This document shows, one piece after another, positions 28,812 to 36,692 of a DNA stretch of 51,376 bases. The stretch is from NCBI GenBank assembly GCA_017937135.1, contig JAGBEE010000010.1:1-51376 (forward strand), in the 5' to 3' direction. Each line of letters starts with the position of its first letter. Within the stretch, counting starts at the first letter, position 1. A program made the position numbers and the translations under genes. Under the pieces are notes generated by a model. That model saw only the letters and a list, made by a program, of their open reading frames with translations, was not told where the DNA came from and ran no database searches. This stretch comes from Clostridia bacterium (lineage in GTDB: Bacteria; Bacillota; Clostridia; Oscillospirales; CAG-272).

Positions 28812-28837
28812 AACTTTATCACTTGCTTGGATGTCAT
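28787..28837 (-). pseudogene. Possible hicA toxin start remnant
   Basis: On the minus strand GAGGTG (forward 28844-28849) precedes an ATG at 28837, giving MTSKQVIKLKKTMHFN and a stop. MTSKQVIKL is like the N-terminus of HicA mRNA interferases (often followed by LKKDGW and a GSHH motif). After about ten codons the frame enters the palindrome at 28773-28808 and stops, and no hicB follows, so it would be a decayed 5' end left by a deletion. Only a few residues support this. Confidence 0.35.
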
Positions 28838-29018
28838 TTTGTTCACCTCGTTTTTCTTTTATCTGCATTACAAAATCAAGGCTTAGACAAGGTTGTTTTT
28901 AAACTTTATTAAATTTATGGAAAAACGCTTTAAATTACCAAGAGGTCGCACCTAAAGCCTTTTTTTGCTAGGAATTATATTTAAAATTAAGCACCAAAAA
29001 AGAAAAAGAAAAAAACTA
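28809..29018. other. AT-rich intergenic DNA without a recognisable gene
   Basis: Apart from the hicA-like start (down to 28849) I see only AT-rich sequence with a small AGGT-CGC-ACCT hairpin near 28945-28955 followed by a T run a few bases later, possibly a weak terminator. No reading frame with a ribosome site. Confidence 0.5.
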
Positions 29019-29047
29019 TTGACAAAGCAAATAAAATTGTGTATAAT
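29019..29047 (+). promoter_or_regulatory. Promoter of tRNA-Ser
   Basis: Exact consensus TTGACA (29019-29024), 17-bp spacer, TATAAT (29042-29047), 57 bp before the tRNA. Confidence 0.9.
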
Positions 29048-29103
29048 TGAATGGCAAACAAAGAAAAATATGCTTTGCAACACAAAAAAATATCATTTTA
29101 TTC

Positions 29104-29195
29104 GGAGAAGTACTCAAGAGGCCGAAGAGGCGCCCCTGCTAAGGGTGTAGGTCGGGTATACCGGCGCGAGAGTTCAAATCTCTCCTTCTCCGCCA
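29104..29195 (+). tRNA. tRNA-Ser (anticodon GCU)
   Basis: Acceptor GGAGAAG (29104-29110) pairs with CTTCTCC (29185-29191); discriminator G192, then encoded CCA. Anticodon stem CGCCC/GGGUG encloses loop CUGCUAA, anticodon GCU, reading AGC/AGU Ser codons. A long variable arm (AGGUCGGGUAUACCGGC) is typical for tRNA-Ser; the T arm is GAGAG-UUCAAAU-CUCUC. Its last 25 bases plus one more are the left copy of the att core of the element that follows, so the 3' end is restored by the inserted DNA. Confidence 0.95.
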
Positions 29196-29196
29196 A
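29171..29196 (+). repeat. attL core (26-bp direct repeat)
   Basis: Begins AGTTCAAATCTCTCC and ends CTCCGCCAA, identical to 45064-45089. It covers the T loop, 3' acceptor strand and CCA of tRNA-Ser, a standard target of tyrosine integrases. Confidence 0.95.
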
Positions 29197-29203
29197 ACAA
29201 CAA

Positions 29204-29256
29204 GCCCTTAAAAATGCTGACAAATCCAGTATTTATAAGGGCTTTTGTGTTTTTTA
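29204..29256 (+). terminator. Element-borne terminator after tRNA-Ser
   Basis: AAGCCCTTA pairs with TAAGGGCTT around a partly paired loop, followed by TTGTGTTTTTT. It lies inside the element and replaces the tRNA's probable own terminator, now beyond the right end at 45092-45126. Confidence 0.8.
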
Positions 29257-29305
29257 AAAAAAGCATAATTATACCAAAAAGTACGATTAAATACTAAAAC
29301 AAATA

Positions 29306-29332
29306 AGTCAAAAATTAGTCAATTCGCAAATC
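29306..29332. promoter_or_regulatory. Possible integrase arm-type sites at the left end
   Basis: AAGTCAAAAATTAGTCAA followed by TTCGCAAAT resembles TTAGTCAAAAATTGCAAAT at the right end (45018-45036). Short repeated sites near both ends fit integrase arm or excisionase binding. Confidence 0.35.
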
Positions 29333-29417
29333 CCCCTGGAAGCGGCACCGTTGTTGCCGAGTGCCTACCTAACTAACTTTTTTTAAAAGTCAGTCATGAA
29401 CCCCGGCACTTTTTTCC
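29331..29417. other. Hairpin-rich non-coding segment inside the left end
   Basis: Contains CGGCA-N7-TGCCG (near 29343-29359) and an outer AGTGCC...GGCACT stem (29360-29410) around a second hairpin, then TTTTTT on the plus strand. ATGACTGACTTT on its minus strand (forward 29387-29398) recurs exactly at 41072-41083. No gene or clear promoter. A structured RNA or replication/packaging signal is possible. Confidence 0.45.
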
Positions 29418-29498
29418 TGTCACGAAGCATACGGGAATTTGCTATAAAAAAACTCACCTTATCAAAGAGCTTACCCATTTTAATAGGTGCGTACCGAA

Positions 29499-29541
29499 AA
29501 TCCCCCCTGTGTTCCGGCGAGCCTGCTTCACAGGGGGGTTA
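29499..29541 (-). terminator. Strong GC-rich hairpin after the ATPase gene
   Basis: AATCCCCCCTGTG and CACAGGGGGGTT form a 12-13-bp stem with a 17-nt loop directly downstream of the late operon. On the minus strand a short ATTTT follows, so it may end the late transcript. The position and strength also suit the packaging hairpin that filamentous phages carry next to the end of their morphogenesis genes. Its CCCTGTG/CACAGGG core is shared with a hairpin upstream of rep. Confidence 0.65.
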
Positions 29542-29555
29542 ATATCGTTTAAATA

Positions 29556-31697
29556 TTAGCGTCGTTTGTGTCGCTTAATGCGCTCGAGCTGTTCGTCGGC
29601 GAAATAGCTTTTCATTTTCGAAAACTCATAAGTCATAGGTTTTTTTCCCTCAAAAACAGGCATATCAATCAACCCATGCTCTGCACTTTTAGATATTTCG
29701 TCGGACATTAAGCTATAACAATCTGATGCGTATCTATTATTATGAATAATTGCATAAATTAAAAAATAATCATGAAAATCAACTTCTCCAGTTTTCGAGC
29801 AAGCTTTAGTTCGCGCGAACTTTATTTTTTCATAGCCAAAAAGTGCAACCGTGCGTTGAAAATATCGTTCGATTGGCGCAATGATTTTTGTAACAAGATA
29901 GTACGGCAAAGTATTTCGTTTTCCATAATGAAACATCATTTTATCAAAATTCTTGTACCAATCTATTATTCTTTCTAAAGCTCCACGTTCCAAAAACAAA
30001 GGCAGCGCTATTTTCATTTTACTATTGTCGTATATATTTAGCACATCATAAAGTGAGCTTTCGCCGGCTTTAAAATTTTCAACACGCTGCATATCGGCGC
30101 CATTCCAAACGTAACATTTGAAACGAACTGAAGCTTCATGACGCTCCATCATTAAATACTTTCCAAATCCATCATTCAATGAATTAGCTTGCTCAGAATT
30201 AATATCAAAAACCTTGTTTGTATTTTGATTACCTCTATCCTTATCTAATTCAGTTTTTATGCGAACACCATAATCAACTGCGCCAATGTTTTTATTTTCA
30301 GGATCCATGGGTTTCGAATAACGCATTGTATCATAGTCATCAATGTGGCAGTACCGTGTATACTCTTCAAAAAGCTCCGGTTTTCTATCAAGCATATTAT
30401 TGTCCCATAATGGCATATAACCCGGTATTTTTTTTAAATCAGTTCGAATGCTAAAATTAGCTAAAATGCAAGAGGTGTCATTGGAATACATATAATACAA
30501 CTGTACGTAATCATTTAGCTCTTCCCAAATGCTCACATAGCGATAACTATCATCATATGTTAACCTTCCAGTATAACCCCAAATGTTTTCAGGCACTCTA
30601 TTATATATGTGCTCAGTCATACGCATAAAAACAAAGTTGCGCGCTGTGTGCATTGAAAATATATAATGCTCCTCAATTTGTTTATCAATCTCAGCTTGAA
30701 AACGCTCGAACGGAAAATCAGGAAAATGTACGTGGATTTCGTGCATGGAATCCCATTCATCTGTGTGGAACTGATCCTCTTTCATTATAGACATCTGAAC
30801 AAGCGTTTTTGTTTTGCTCGAGCCTGTAGGTCCGTCTAAAAGAACATTGTAAGCTAAAGATTTTGAAAAGCCCATATCATACAAATACATGTGATCAAGT
30901 CTATCTTTTCCTACAGATTTGCGCCAAATATAAAAAATTACAACGCCGATGCAAAGCCAAAAGACCACAGGCGCACTCGTAAACATAATTATAAAATCAA
31001 GAATCAAAGTCGCTACCGTTTGCAATATTGAGCTAACACCCGGAGCGACAGAAAACCATGCAAACCAAGCTACAAGCTCAAAAAGCAACGTTAACAAGTT
31101 TAGATTAAAGCACCATATCAATATAAAAACAAAAAAATACCATGAGTTTCTGAATCTTGTTAAGAAGCTTATTAATTTGGAAAAAACATAAGATAACGGC
31201 GCGCTGATTTTCTCTTCAAAAAAAATGAGTGCTTTAGTTTTCTCATACCCATTTTCAGCATAATCATAGAGCTTTATTCCTATTATTAGACTAAAAACGT
31301 TATAAAACATATAAACTAGCATGAGCACAATGAAAGTAACAAGTACTTTATACATTACCGTCAATAAATACAACTGAAAATTGCTCCCAATAAAAAGCGC
31401 ATGCCAAGTATTTTTCAATTTAAAAATAATATCTCCAGTATCAAAAGGTAATATATTCATCATATCCAAATACTTTGTAGAAGAAAAAACACCATATGTA
31501 GTACCCCACTCAGCTTGTCCCTGCATTGCAACTTTAAACCAATGAACAAATGATTTTTTTAAGTGCACAGCCGAATTGGCGAATCGAAATACAGTTAAAT
31601 CATATTTCAAAAAAGTAAAAAGCAAAGATACAAATATAGTTATCAATGCAGCCATGTGAAATTTATATTTAAGAATTTTAGAAATCACACTCTTCAT
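29556..31697 (-). CDS. Polytopic P-loop ATPase, putative inovirus morphogenesis protein (pI/Zot-like)
   Basis: 713 aa; GGAGAG lies before the ATG at 31697. Residues 1-~275 contain about five or six membrane segments; the ATPase follows with Walker A GPTGSSKT (289-296, Lys295) and then a mixed alpha/beta domain with ILANFSIRTDLKKIPGY and WEELNDYVQLYY, a possible Walker B region. In filamentous phages the pI/Zot ATPase drives virion extrusion through the membrane and is the one conserved marker gene. Here the membrane segments precede the ATPase, the reverse of Ff pI, and are more numerous, more like TcpA/VirD4 coupling proteins. Position as the last late gene favours pI. Family placement is inference. 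Confidence 0.55.
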   Translation of the reverse strand: MKSVISKILKYKFHMAALITIFVSLLFTFLKYDLTVFRFANSAVHLKKSFVHWFKVAMQGQAEWGTTYGVFSSTKYLDMMNILPFDTGDIIFKLKNTWHALFIGSNFQLYLLTVMYKVLVTFIVLMLVYMFYNVFSLIIGIKLYDYAENGYEKTKALIFFEEKISAPLSYVFSKLISFLTRFRNSWYFFVFILIWCFNLNLLTLLFELVAWFAWFSVAPGVSSILQTVATLILDFIIMFTSAPVVFWLCIGVVIFYIWRKSVGKDRLDHMYLYDMGFSKSLAYNVLLDGPTGSSKTKTLVQMSIMKEDQFHTDEWDSMHEIHVHFPDFPFERFQAEIDKQIEEHYIFSMHTARNFVFMRMTEHIYNRVPENIWGYTGRLTYDDSYRYVSIWEELNDYVQLYYMYSNDTSCILANFSIRTDLKKIPGYMPLWDNNMLDRKPELFEEYTRYCHIDDYDTMRYSKPMDPENKNIGAVDYGVRIKTELDKDRGNQNTNKVFDINSEQANSLNDGFGKYLMMERHEASVRFKCYVWNGADMQRVENFKAGESSLYDVLNIYDNSKMKIALPLFLERGALERIIDWYKNFDKMMFHYGKRNTLPYYLVTKIIAPIERYFQRTVALFGYEKIKFARTKACSKTGEVDFHDYFLIYAIIHNNRYASDCYSLMSDEISKSAEHGLIDMPVFEGKKPMTYEFSKMKSYFADEQLERIKRHKRR

Positions 31698-31712
31698 TCA
31701 GCTCTCCACTCA

Positions 31713-31817
31713 TCACAATCGCCAAAACGTGAATAATATATATCCTAAGATAAATATTATTCCTATTGACAATCCGATCTTTAATATTTTAAATATAAGT
31801 TTTTTCAATATCTTCAT
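31713..31817 (-). CDS. 34-aa single-span membrane protein
   Basis: A short frame: ATG at 31817 with AGAGGT at forward 31823-31828, stop at 31713-31715, 15 bp before the ATPase start. It encodes MKILKKLIFKILK, then a hydrophobic stretch IGLSIGIIFILGYILF and a short TFWRL tail. The size, basic end and single span resemble minor coat proteins pVII/pIX or the pVI-like small proteins of inoviruses. Good ribosome site and tight spacing make it likely to be real. Confidence 0.6.
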   Translation of the reverse strand: MKILKKLIFKILKIGLSIGIIFILGYILFTFWRL

Positions 31818-31844
31818 TTTTTACCTCTTTTTCAATTTTAGCCA

Positions 31845-31967
31845 TTGACTTTTTTTGTATCTATTGTGTATAATAATATTAAGAAAAGGATTTAGTGACC
31901 GCCTTCGCGAGGAACGTTGAACGATGTACGAATTAAGTTTCGGGTGTTCGTCCTTTTCTTTTTTTGT
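31845..31967 (+). ncRNA. Putative structured small RNA 1 of the element
   Basis: TTGACT (31845-31850), 18-bp spacer and TATAAT (31869-31874) form a promoter reading against the late operon. The expected start coincides with AAGAAAAGGA (31881-31890), which pairs perfectly with TCCTTTTCTT (31951-31960), followed by a T run. The ~60 nt between contain small hairpins (CCTTCGCGAGG, CGTTGAACG). Thus an ~85-nt RNA closed by its own terminator stem. It could regulate late genes, or the promoter and hairpin could serve as an RNA-primed complementary-strand origin. Confidence 0.5.
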
Positions 31968-32066
31968 GCTATTTTTTTATAATTTTCTTTACAGATTCTT
32001 TGTCATTATCTGAGAATTTCCAGCCTCGTAGCTTCTTACCAAAAGATGACTTGTTATATTTTTAAG

Positions 32067-32099
32067 GTGCTGCAGATTACTCCGAAGCACCTGTTTTTT
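32067..32099 (+). terminator. Hairpin with T tract after the 508-aa protein gene
   Basis: AGGTGCT and AGCACCT pair around a 14-nt loop, followed by GTTTTTTT on the plus strand. The T tract is on the plus side, so it would stop plus-strand transcription entering the late operon rather than the minus-strand gene beside it. Confidence 0.55.
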
Positions 32100-33625
32100 T
32101 ACTTGAACTTACGTTTGTTTTTTCTTATTTTAGTATATATTGCTGTGCCAAGCGCACTTATTCCAAGCAGCGCAATTATTGCCATGATAATGCCTACTAC
32201 ACTTGGAGCATCTGATGAACTGTCCTTTGCGTAATCGTAGCCATCCATATAGCCATCTTGATAAGTTTCCGTTAATTTATCAGACCAACCATCCGGAGCT
32301 TGTGCCATGCCTGCGAGCACACCTTTTTTATACGCAACATCTCCGGCCTCTGCATAGCCAGCGTCGTACCCGGCACTCACGCCTGATGCATATTCAGAGC
32401 TTAATGTGTTTGTATATTCTACACTATTTTTGTATTGCTCTATACCATATTGAACGCCTTCACTACGTATTTGATTCATCGCAGTAATGTGCTCCTCAGA
32501 AATCTTATAATTTTCTACTGCTTCAATCTTTGCAGCTTCTATGCTATTTGTATAATCGGCGCTTGCTTTATAATTAGCCATACCATCATAGGCACCGTCC
32601 CTGTAGCCTTCCATATAGTGACATCCCATTGGGTCGCTCAACGAGCCATTAGAATAGTAAATATAAAAATTCTCAGACTCATGTCCTTGTTCATAATTTG
32701 CTCCAGAAGTGACATTTCCTTCACCACTGCCATCTGAACCGGAACTTCCAGAATTACTTACGCTCTCACGTGCAACTATATCATGCACAATATTTGCTAA
32801 ACTTGTTTCGTAAATAGACTTAAGCTCACTGTTGTATGTACCCAAGTATTCCATAAATCCTTGCTCTGATATAGCTGTTTCAGTGCTCGAGCATTCCTCT
32901 AAGTATGCATTCCATGCACTTGACATTTGACTACCAAGATTTTTGTCACCATTTTCAAGACCATAAACGTATGCTGATGCAAACGTGCTAACTATATTAT
33001 CAAAATATCCTATATTTTGAATTGCATTATGTAAATCCGAATTATTTGTTTGCAAATATTCCATATATTCATTTTTAACTTCTGCAGTATCTCCTGAACC
33101 TACATATGTCGAAATAAACGATTCCCAAGTGTTGTTCAAATCATAGCCTATATCACTATTTAATTCTTCAATAGAAAGGGCGTTACAAGTACACCAGCCT
33201 GTATAATATCCATCTGTTTCATAAACTTTAATTACGTGATTATCATCACATTGTGGATATAAAATAGCCGTATTATATGAATTTTCGGCAAGATATAAAA
33301 GATTCTCTATCTGCATTTCTAAATTATAATTATTATTATAAACATTTTTCAATTCTTCGGACATTAATTCAAATACTTTACTTTTTTCAAATACAATAGG
33401 ATTGGAATTTACATATGATGCAACTAAACCATTAATGTCATTAATATAATTTTCTTTTATATAAGTATGTGATGTATTGCACACTGTGCAAGTATATACA
33501 TCATAATAAGTCCCTACTTCTACAGTAAACGTACAGCTCTCGCACGTTTCTGCTGAAACAGCAAGCGCCAGGCTGAACGCAAGCACTAAGCACATTGCTA
33601 CAGTTATTAATATTTTCTTTTTCAT
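32099..33625 (-). CDS. Secreted, C-terminally anchored protein (candidate virion tip/adsorption protein)
   Basis: 508 aa; ATG at 33625 overlaps the preceding stop (TAATG) with AAAGGA upstream. Signal peptide residues 1-~26 (cleaved near VSA-ETC), a short Cys-rich module with C-x2-C pairs (CESC, CTVC), a long acidic helical region, a GSSGSDGSGEG linker, a region with repeated GY-x-x-G/A motifs (YRDGAYDG, GYDAGYAEAG, GYMDGYDYAK), then one membrane span (~473-495) and a basic tail KIRKNKRKFK. This signal-plus-C-terminal-anchor design is that of filamentous phage pIII. No homology is asserted; function from topology and position. Confidence 0.6.
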   Translation of the reverse strand: MKKKILITVAMCLVLAFSLALAVSAETCESCTFTVEVGTYYDVYTCTVCNTSHTYIKENYINDINGLVASYVNSNPIVFEKSKVFELMSEELKNVYNNNYNLEMQIENLLYLAENSYNTAILYPQCDDNHVIKVYETDGYYTGWCTCNALSIEELNSDIGYDLNNTWESFISTYVGSGDTAEVKNEYMEYLQTNNSDLHNAIQNIGYFDNIVSTFASAYVYGLENGDKNLGSQMSSAWNAYLEECSSTETAISEQGFMEYLGTYNSELKSIYETSLANIVHDIVARESVSNSGSSGSDGSGEGNVTSGANYEQGHESENFYIYYSNGSLSDPMGCHYMEGYRDGAYDGMANYKASADYTNSIEAAKIEAVENYKISEEHITAMNQIRSEGVQYGIEQYKNSVEYTNTLSSEYASGVSAGYDAGYAEAGDVAYKKGVLAGMAQAPDGWSDKLTETYQDGYMDGYDYAKDSSSDAPSVVGIIMAIIALLGISALGTAIYTKIRKNKRKFK

Positions 33626-35445
33626 TACTTCTTTTCCTTTCGCTTCTTAAAGACATTTACGATTTTTAAAACTATATTTATAATTATCAATATAACGATT
33701 ATACAGAATATTATCATTAAAATTGTGTATATTTCTTGCAAAAATTCATTAACAGGGTCCGGAGGAATATACGGTGCCGTTACTCCAGTAATCGTATTCA
33801 CAGGTGAATGAACAACAGCAAATATAGTAAGATTGTATCCATCATATAAATGCACCTCGAGAATATCAAACTGAGTTACGGCCGTCATCTCAACTACAAA
33901 ACTACCTTCACCGTCAGTACCCACCTTATCTGGCCCAACACACTCGTCAAGTATATCATTCACTCCCGTTACGTGGTACACATTTTCATAAGTCTTATAA
34001 TCTGTAGCAGAATAGCGAAAAAGAAACATTGTTGAATCACCTTTATAATCGGCTTTTATATTTTCCACGTCCTCAAGCGCTACATAGTATTTTTTGGAAA
34101 ATTCTTCATTAGATAAATTGTATATGTCTATAGAATCAATTGTCTGAAGGTTCGAAAATGTTACTTCACCGTCTTGCTCAAAATCTTCACGAAAACAATT
34201 AAAAGTATAATCCCAAAGCGATGGAATCAAATATTCATATTTATTCAACGCATTTATTGTACTTGCCTGAAATAGCTCTGGATTGTCAAGATTGTAATGA
34301 GTATCATCAATACTTTCAAATAAATTTTCGTTCCAATTAAGACCATCTAAATATTCATTCATTTCGCGTGAAGAAATAACCATTTCAAGAGATTCAATAG
34401 GTTCTTTTTCTAAAAATACACCGGCTAAAATATGATGAACTATGCCATCATGATTGTCTTCATCAAAATAATCATGTCCTTTCGGTGCAAATGCGTCAGC
34501 ATATTCACGTGCAGCTTGATAGTGTGAATACAAATTAAAATACAAAAACCAATCTCTATATTCAGCATTGTATACTGTATTAACCTGCGGAATAAATTTA
34601 TCATAAACATCCTTTGATGTGGTTATAAGCATAGGAGCGAGCTTACACTCTCTCCAAACCGCACTTAAAGCTGTTAAATCACCGTATTTATTTATCATAT
34701 CGTTTGATATATTAAACCAACAGCTTCTAAGGTCTTTATATAAACCATATTCATCCGTTTGGATGCGATAATATGTATGCTTGTCCTTAGTATTTAATTG
34801 CAAAACTGTATTCGGGTACTCAACTCTTGAAGCAAGATACCCATTTTCTTCATAAAAAAAGTGCTTTTGGTCCACTGCGAAATCCGTAGCTTCTGACGCA
34901 CCATCAATTACTAACTCTATTCCACTAAAGTAATAATAACGCTCTTCCACCTTAGAGCCAACAGAAATGCCACTTGTTGGAATTTCAACTCTATATTTAA
35001 GTATTAAGCCGTTAGTGCTCTCGCCTGTTTCATTCGTTGAACCATATGTATCTACCAAAGATATGTGTGGCTTTTTAGTTTGAATGCCTTCAGATAAATA
35101 CAAATTCGTTGAAAACTGAATAAGGTTGTTTTCAGAAGAAAAGGTTATATTTTCCATACGTGGATTATATACGTATATGTATAATGCATAACCGTCAAAA
35201 TCGCCTTTTTCAAAATATTGCTCATAGCCCTGCTCGGTTACCGCAATAATTATTGGTGCTTCAAGCTTCGTTGTTGCCTTGTAATCGGCAAGCTTATAAT
35301 GATTAAGAAAAACATACTCGAAATCGTAAGCAATATCCGTTTCGCTTAAATTTTCAACATCAAGCTTTATATTAGTTGCAAAAACAGGAACGGTCATTGC
35401 AAATAACATAATCACTACTATTATGCTGCTTAATAATTTTTTCAT
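33625..35445 (-). CDS. Secreted, C-terminally anchored protein (second candidate adsorption protein)
   Basis: 606 aa from ATG 35445, chosen because AAAGGAG lies 4 bp upstream; a frame from 35487 would start without one. Signal peptide MKKLLSSIIVVIMLFAMTVPVFA, then a ~540-residue extracellular region rich in aromatic and acidic residues, then a hydrophobic C-terminal span (IIFCIIVILIIINIVLKIV) with basic tail FKKRKEKK. Same topology as the following 508-aa protein and coupled to it. Not recognised by family; its place fits a structural or receptor-binding protein. Confidence 0.6.
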   Translation of the reverse strand: MKKLLSSIIVVIMLFAMTVPVFATNIKLDVENLSETDIAYDFEYVFLNHYKLADYKATTKLEAPIIIAVTEQGYEQYFEKGDFDGYALYIYVYNPRMENITFSSENNLIQFSTNLYLSEGIQTKKPHISLVDTYGSTNETGESTNGLILKYRVEIPTSGISVGSKVEERYYYFSGIELVIDGASEATDFAVDQKHFFYEENGYLASRVEYPNTVLQLNTKDKHTYYRIQTDEYGLYKDLRSCWFNISNDMINKYGDLTALSAVWRECKLAPMLITTSKDVYDKFIPQVNTVYNAEYRDWFLYFNLYSHYQAAREYADAFAPKGHDYFDEDNHDGIVHHILAGVFLEKEPIESLEMVISSREMNEYLDGLNWNENLFESIDDTHYNLDNPELFQASTINALNKYEYLIPSLWDYTFNCFREDFEQDGEVTFSNLQTIDSIDIYNLSNEEFSKKYYVALEDVENIKADYKGDSTMFLFRYSATDYKTYENVYHVTGVNDILDECVGPDKVGTDGEGSFVVEMTAVTQFDILEVHLYDGYNLTIFAVVHSPVNTITGVTAPYIPPDPVNEFLQEIYTILMIIFCIIVILIIINIVLKIVNVFKKRKEKK

Positions 35446-35492
35446 AATTCTCCTTTCCAAAAGATAAGGGGGAATTACTTCCCCCATACCTC

Positions 35493-36029
35493 TTATTTGT
35501 TGATAACGAAGAAGTCTCCAGCTTCCTCGCCTTCAATAAGTACTGGAGAAAATGTTACATTACACTCAGTCTTAGCACCAATGTTAATGTACACAGTTGC
35601 AGTTGCTTCCTCTTCAACCGTAAAAGTTGAGTCCGTGCCGAAGTCAGCGTAATAAGTGTTTTCACCAATTACAATTGCCATATTGTAACCGTTTTTTGAA
35701 GTACCTTTCACACCTGATGAGAAAGTGTAAGTGCCCTTTGCAAGAGTAAGCTCTTGAACCTTAATTTGTTGTGATTCCTCTGTTTCATTTTCACCAGAAA
35801 TCTTAATTTGACCATTCTCAGTTACATCAATGGTATAACCCAGGCCGGTATTAAGGTCCTCAACGTCGTATGAATCAACCTTAATAAGGTTGTCCTCGTT
35901 CACGGAGCGAAGCTCCATGTCGTTTACGTTCCATGTACCGTTTGTTAAAAAACCAAATAACGTGCACAACGCAAAAGTTAATAGCACGCAAACAATAATA
36001 ATTATAATTTTGTCCTTTGTTTTAGACAT
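35493..36029 (-). CDS. Membrane-anchored small extracellular protein
   Basis: 178 aa; AAAAGGAG precedes the ATG at 36029. One N-terminal hydrophobic segment (IIIIIVCVLLTFALCTLFGFL) is followed by a ~140-residue beta-rich acidic domain (YTIDVTENGQIKISGENE, LAKGTYTFSSGV, ATVYINIGAKTECNVTF) predicted to be outside. The pattern is like small jelly-roll domains. It sits where coat protein genes lie in filamentous phages, but is larger than any known major coat protein. Function unknown. Confidence 0.6.
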   Translation of the reverse strand: MSKTKDKIIIIIVCVLLTFALCTLFGFLTNGTWNVNDMELRSVNEDNLIKVDSYDVEDLNTGLGYTIDVTENGQIKISGENETEESQQIKVQELTLAKGTYTFSSGVKGTSKNGYNMAIVIGENTYYADFGTDSTFTVEEEATATVYINIGAKTECNVTFSPVLIEGEEAGDFFVINK

Positions 36030-36046
36030 AATTTTACTCCTTTTAA

Positions 36047-36310
36047 TTAATTTTTTGCCTTGCTCGAATACTCCCGGCTACGTCTCTCATTACGTATGCC
36101 TTTGCCATACCCAAGCACAGCTGCGGTTCTGCTGCCAAAACGGTTCGGTATAAGCTGACTGTCCTTCCAGCCCTGCTTGTATCCGACTTCGTATGCTTTT
36201 TGCCAATCAGACTTGGTATCTTTATAAAAGCTCTTGGTTTTTCCCCAAGCCTGCTTCGCTTTTTCCTTGACAGTACCATAACCTTTTTTTACTGATTCTT
36301 TAAAAGCCAT
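36047..36310 (-). CDS. Small basic protein with GYxxGxxD motif
   Basis: 87 aa; AAAAGGAG precedes the ATG at 36310. Very basic, helical (VKEKAKQAWGKTKSFYKDTKSDWQKAYEVGYKQGWKDS) with no membrane segment. The QKAY-x-x-GY-x-x-G-x-KDS motif recurs in the frameshifted gene at 42039-42298, and GY-x-x-G repeats occur in the 508-aa secreted protein. It could bind DNA or be a minor structural protein. Confidence 0.6.
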   Translation of the reverse strand: MAFKESVKKGYGTVKEKAKQAWGKTKSFYKDTKSDWQKAYEVGYKQGWKDSQLIPNRFGSRTAAVLGYGKGIRNERRSREYSSKAKN

Positions 36311-36376
36311 AATGACTCCTTTTATTTATTTTTTATCAGAACCCGACTTTTCCAAAAACCTCACCGGCATTTTTTT

Positions 36377-36688
36377 CTACGTCAAGTCAAACAACGGATC
36401 ATCCGCCGGCGGCTCCTCGCAGGAAACTCCATGAGTTGTAGCTTCATCGACCTTATCTCCAAGGATTTCAAAAGCAGTTACCTTTTTTGAATTGGTTAAA
36501 TCAAAGTAAACATCAGCTCTTATACCGGGAACTATTTTATTTGAGGGACATACTTTATTATCGACCGTAATCCAGCCCAAAAGCGATTTTTCTTTGTTCT
36601 GAACCTTAACGGACGTAAAATGATATTCTTGTTGATTTTTAGGAGAAACGTCGTGTCTGACGTTTGCTTGAATTACTGTTACTACCAT
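36377..36688 (-). CDS. Single-stranded DNA-binding-like protein
   Basis: 103 aa; AAAGGA lies upstream of the ATG at 36688. A small beta-rich domain (VVTVIQANVRHDV, EYHFTSVKVQNKEKSLLGWITV, VPGIRADVYFDLTNSKKVTAFEIL) suits an OB-type fold, and the acidic, aromatic tail ends DDPLFDLT, like the C-terminal tip of SSB proteins. It follows the rep gene by 5 bp, which is the place of gene V in filamentous phages. Assignment by size, tail and position, not by a recognised family signature. Confidence 0.5.
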   Translation of the reverse strand: MVVTVIQANVRHDVSPKNQQEYHFTSVKVQNKEKSLLGWITVDNKVCPSNKIVPGIRADVYFDLTNSKKVTAFEILGDKVDEATTHGVSCEEPPADDPLFDLT

Positions 36689-36692
36689 CTTT

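Noticed and set aside
31969-32062. Minus-strand frame ending in GKKLRGWKFSDNDKESVKKIIKK
   Set aside because: It reads like protein but has no start codon or ribosome site and follows a stop closely; possibly a gene remnant, too weak to annotate.
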